From: Desulfobulbaceae bacterium
GTDB lineage: Bacteria > Desulfobacterota > Desulfobulbia > Desulfobulbales > Desulfobulbaceae
NCBI GenBank assembly: GCA_026990725.1
Contig: JALXCX010000042.1
Location: 1 to 8,632, forward strand
Reading direction: 5' to 3'
Length of the DNA stretch: 8,632 nt
Made by a program: the position numbers and the translations under genes. The notes below the pieces were generated by a model. That model was not told the DNA's origin. It did no database searches and saw only the letters and a program-made list of their open reading frames with translations. This document shows, piece after piece, positions 6,291 to 8,632 of this stretch (its first letter is position 1; each line of letters begins with the position of its first letter).

Positions 6291-8591
6291 ATGCCCATGA
6301 CACCAGCCCAACCAGGGGAACCCCACAGCCAGCAGTCAACATTTTCATCAGACTTGATCAATACCTTTCTGGATAGATTAAAAGACGGGGATCATTCTGT
6401 TTTTAAACATGCTGCTGTTGTTCAGGCCTTTCCCAGAACAATCGACAAATTACTCGAGAAAAAGAACGACCAGGAGGTCGACATCCTGATGGGGCCGCTG
6501 GTCGCCATCCTCCAGGGAGAGGATGATAACCTTCGTGACAACGCAGCCATTGCCCTGGCTGGCGTGCTGAACGTACTCGTTGCCCATGAAAAATGGATGC
6601 TCATGGACAGACTTCTGCCCGCAACGCAGCAGACACTCCATATCATCGAGGATAACAGCGAAATAGTCAGCCAGTGTATACATTCTTTGACCAAACTAGC
6701 GGCCCACCATATTCGCAGTGATCAGTACAGCGCCGCCCGTATTATTTTAATTATTATTAACGGGCCGGTAACACTTGCCTCCGCAAATAAAAACTTTTGC
6801 GAACTCGCCGGATTAGCTGTTAAGGAACTGGCCCTGCGTCCTGTTTTAGATAAACTGCTTGAAGAATACCTCCATGGCGATGAAAAACAGGACGAAGCCA
6901 GCAGACTCCTGATCGCCTTTGGCGTCCATGCCGCTGATTTCCTTATGGACTCTCTTGGCCAGGGAGAGAATAAATCTGATCGTCTGAAGCTTCTCAAACT
7001 GGCTGAAGAAATCGGAGAGCCCATGGAAGCAGCCCTGCGCCGTATTTTGCAGCAGACAAACCCGTGGTACGTGACAAGAAACATCATCAGGTTGTTGGGA
7101 AAAACAGGAAATCAGGATTGTTTTGAAGAGGTTGCCCCGTTTCTTGAACACGAGAATATCCGAGTAAAACAGGAGGTGCTCAGCGCAGCAGCAATAATCG
7201 GCGGCAGCAATCGAAAAAGTTTTCTCCTTAAGGCCCTCCACTCGGTCCCCCCTCAACTGACAGGACATGTAATCTCTTTGCTTGGTGATATTCCAGGAGA
7301 TAGCCTGGTTGTTCCCTTGGCTGACATGCTTGAAGTAAACTCAATTTACCAGAACAGACACGGAGAAGAACTTCAAATTGCCATCTGTGATGCCTTGGCC
7401 AAAATCGGGTCTGTTAAAGCTCTGCCAATTCTCAAAAAATTCATTGCCCAAAATACCCGACCTGCAATGACCCAGGAGGATATCGAGGACAACCTCCCGC
7501 TTATGGCTGCCAAAAAAGCCGTTTCCCGGATTGGCAAGGGCAACAAACAAATTCATCAGACCAAAGTAAAAAAAGTCATGGGCTTGTCTCTTGCCGCTGA
7601 CCATGTGTCAACAAAAGAGGCGGCAATAATTCGGCTGGCCATGTCTGGCGACAAGAAAAAAGCGGTTCGACAACTCTATGAGCTTATAGGAGAATGTGCG
7701 GCAACTGGTGACATCCAAAACGCAGAACGACTGCGTGAACGCTACTATGAAATAGCTCCCACCGCCTTAAATGCCATTATCCGCTCTGGAGAGCTTATTG
7801 AGCAGGTTCAGGGCGAATTCACCGGCAGAGGATTTCTCGATATCTGGAAAGAAATGCGAAAGACACTTTCCAATGCCGAATTTGGCGCAATTTACCATGA
7901 GCTGGAAAACCAGTCATTACAACCGGATGAACTTCTTGTCAGACAGGGCAGCAATAACGACAAATTAATTTTTATCAACCACGGGAGTATAAAAGTTTTT
8001 TACAAACAGGGCCAGCACGAAATATTTGTCAAAAGCCTGACCTGTGGTGAAATTGCCGGTGAAAACTTTTTCCAGTCCTCAATATGGACTGTCGGCCTGC
8101 GCGCTTTAACCCCCAGCCGGGTATCTCTTCTCAGGCGTTCCAGTTTTAATCGCTGGCATAACGAATTTCCCGGGCTCAAAGAAAAACTTCAGGAATTTTA
8201 CAATCGTTCCAACGATGTGTATAACCTGTTGAACAAAAAAGGCCTCAGCCGTAGAAAATATGAGAGATATCAGCTTTCACGAAAAGTTCACGCACAAATG
8301 CTTGACGACGACGACAAAGAAATCGGCAGTGAATTCTCAGGTGAACTCTTTAACATTTCTACCGGTGGAATGGCTTTGCGCATCAGGGTAACCAAAAAGG
8401 ACAGAGGACGGCTGTTTCAGGATAAAACTATGCGGGTTGACATCCCCATAGGCGGCGACGAGCCCCCGCTCACCGTTCAAGGGCTTGTTCTCGCGGTTCA
8501 TCCGTTTAATCAGGATCTTAACGACTATCTGATTCATCTTATTTTTGACAGCCAGCTCAAACAGAATGAATTGCAAAAAGTTTTAGGATAA
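6291..8591 (+). CDS. HEAT-repeat / cyclic-nucleotide-binding-like / PilZ regulator
   Basis: A 766-residue protein with no signal peptide or membrane segment, so probably cytosolic. Residues 1-18 are disordered-looking. Residues about 60-416 form HEAT-like helical pairs, clearest at 258-312, 322-347 and 360-416. Residues 440-530 are a helical, TPR-like linker. Residues about 535-640 follow the cyclic-nucleotide-binding fold (LLVRQGS, FINHGSIKVF, GEIAGENFF). Residues 654-760 are a PilZ domain with RKYER (655-659) and NISTGG (688-693), matching the RxxxR and D/NxSxxG c-di-GMP motifs. In the CNB-like domain the arginine that binds the cyclic phosphate is replaced by W599, so cAMP or cGMP binding is doubtful. 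ATG 6291 is preceded by AAGAG at 7 bases; ATG 6297 is less well spaced. The tight link to the sugar transferase suggests control of polysaccharide output, which is an inference. Confidence 0.88.
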   Translation: MPMTPAQPGEPHSQQSTFSSDLINTFLDRLKDGDHSVFKHAAVVQAFPRTIDKLLEKKNDQEVDILMGPLVAILQGEDDNLRDNAAIALAGVLNVLVAHEKWMLMDRLLPATQQTLHIIEDNSEIVSQCIHSLTKLAAHHIRSDQYSAARIILIIINGPVTLASANKNFCELAGLAVKELALRPVLDKLLEEYLHGDEKQDEASRLLIAFGVHAADFLMDSLGQGENKSDRLKLLKLAEEIGEPMEAALRRILQQTNPWYVTRNIIRLLGKTGNQDCFEEVAPFLEHENIRVKQEVLSAAAIIGGSNRKSFLLKALHSVPPQLTGHVISLLGDIPGDSLVVPLADMLEVNSIYQNRHGEELQIAICDALAKIGSVKALPILKKFIAQNTRPAMTQEDIEDNLPLMAAKKAVSRIGKGNKQIHQTKVKKVMGLSLAADHVSTKEAAIIRLAMSGDKKKAVRQLYELIGECAATGDIQNAERLRERYYEIAPTALNAIIRSGELIEQVQGEFTGRGFLDIWKEMRKTLSNAEFGAIYHELENQSLQPDELLVRQGSNNDKLIFINHGSIKVFYKQGQHEIFVKSLTCGEIAGENFFQSSIWTVGLRALTPSRVSLLRRSSFNRWHNEFPGLKEKLQEFYNRSNDVYNLLNKKGLSRRKYERYQLSRKVHAQMLDDDDKEIGSEFSGELFNISTGGMALRIRVTKKDRGRLFQDKTMRVDIPIGGDEPPLTVQGLVLAVHPFNQDLNDYLIHLIFDSQLKQNELQKVLG

Positions 8592-8594
8592 AAT

Positions 8595-8632
8595 TTGCCC
8601 AAAACATTCTTTTTTTCATTCGATCTCAAAGA
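8595..8632 (+). CDS. Possible start of a third operon gene (TTG start, cut by window edge)
   Basis: AGGA at 8585-8588, overlapping the end of the regulator gene, lies 6 bases before a TTG codon at 8595. The frame stays open to the window edge and reads MPKTFFFSFDLK if TTG is read as Met. The stop-to-start gap is 3 bases, typical of translational coupling. Only 12 complete codons are visible, so neither the gene nor its family can be confirmed. Confidence 0.4.
   Translation, partial: MPKTFFFSFDLK

Overview
The window looks like a chromosomal segment of a moderate-GC, Gram-negative environmental bacterium. The gene order rplM-rpsI-argC-truA-maf, next to a PEP-CTERM-type polyprenyl sugar transferase and a HEAT/cyclic-nucleotide-like/PilZ regulator, suggests a Desulfobacterota (former deltaproteobacteria) host, perhaps near the Desulfobulbales. 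That placement is from memory of gene orders and protein style, not from a search.

Left part (1-1141): the 3' end of an unrecognised plus-strand gene meets hisB, which runs leftward, only 7 nt away. A divergent intergenic region follows. It holds a good minus-strand promoter for hisB and a plus-strand promoter for a tRNA-Gly(GCC) gene, which ends in an intrinsic terminator.

Housekeeping block (1164-4571): rplM and rpsI encode ribosomal proteins uL13 and uS9 and end at a 12-bp-stem terminator. The argC-truA-maf cluster follows: arginine biosynthesis, tRNA pseudouridylation and a house-cleaning nucleotide pyrophosphatase. argC and truA overlap by one base (TAATG). Only 28 bases lie between the rpsI terminator and the argC start, so the source of argC transcription is an open question.

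Accessory block (4572-8632): an AT-rich 321-bp gap carries a plausible sigma70 promoter and a stem-loop. It precedes a likely operon: a membrane polyprenyl glycosylphosphotransferase that would start an exopolysaccharide repeat unit, a 766-residue cytosolic HEAT/CNB-like/PilZ protein 15 bp downstream, and a possible third gene opening at a TTG codon 3 bp after that and cut by the window edge.

The most interesting object is the 766-residue protein. Its PilZ c-di-GMP motifs are intact, but its cyclic-nucleotide fold lacks the phosphate-binding arginine. The simplest reading is a c-di-GMP-responsive scaffold tied to polysaccharide synthesis. No mobile elements, CRISPR arrays or rRNA genes were seen.
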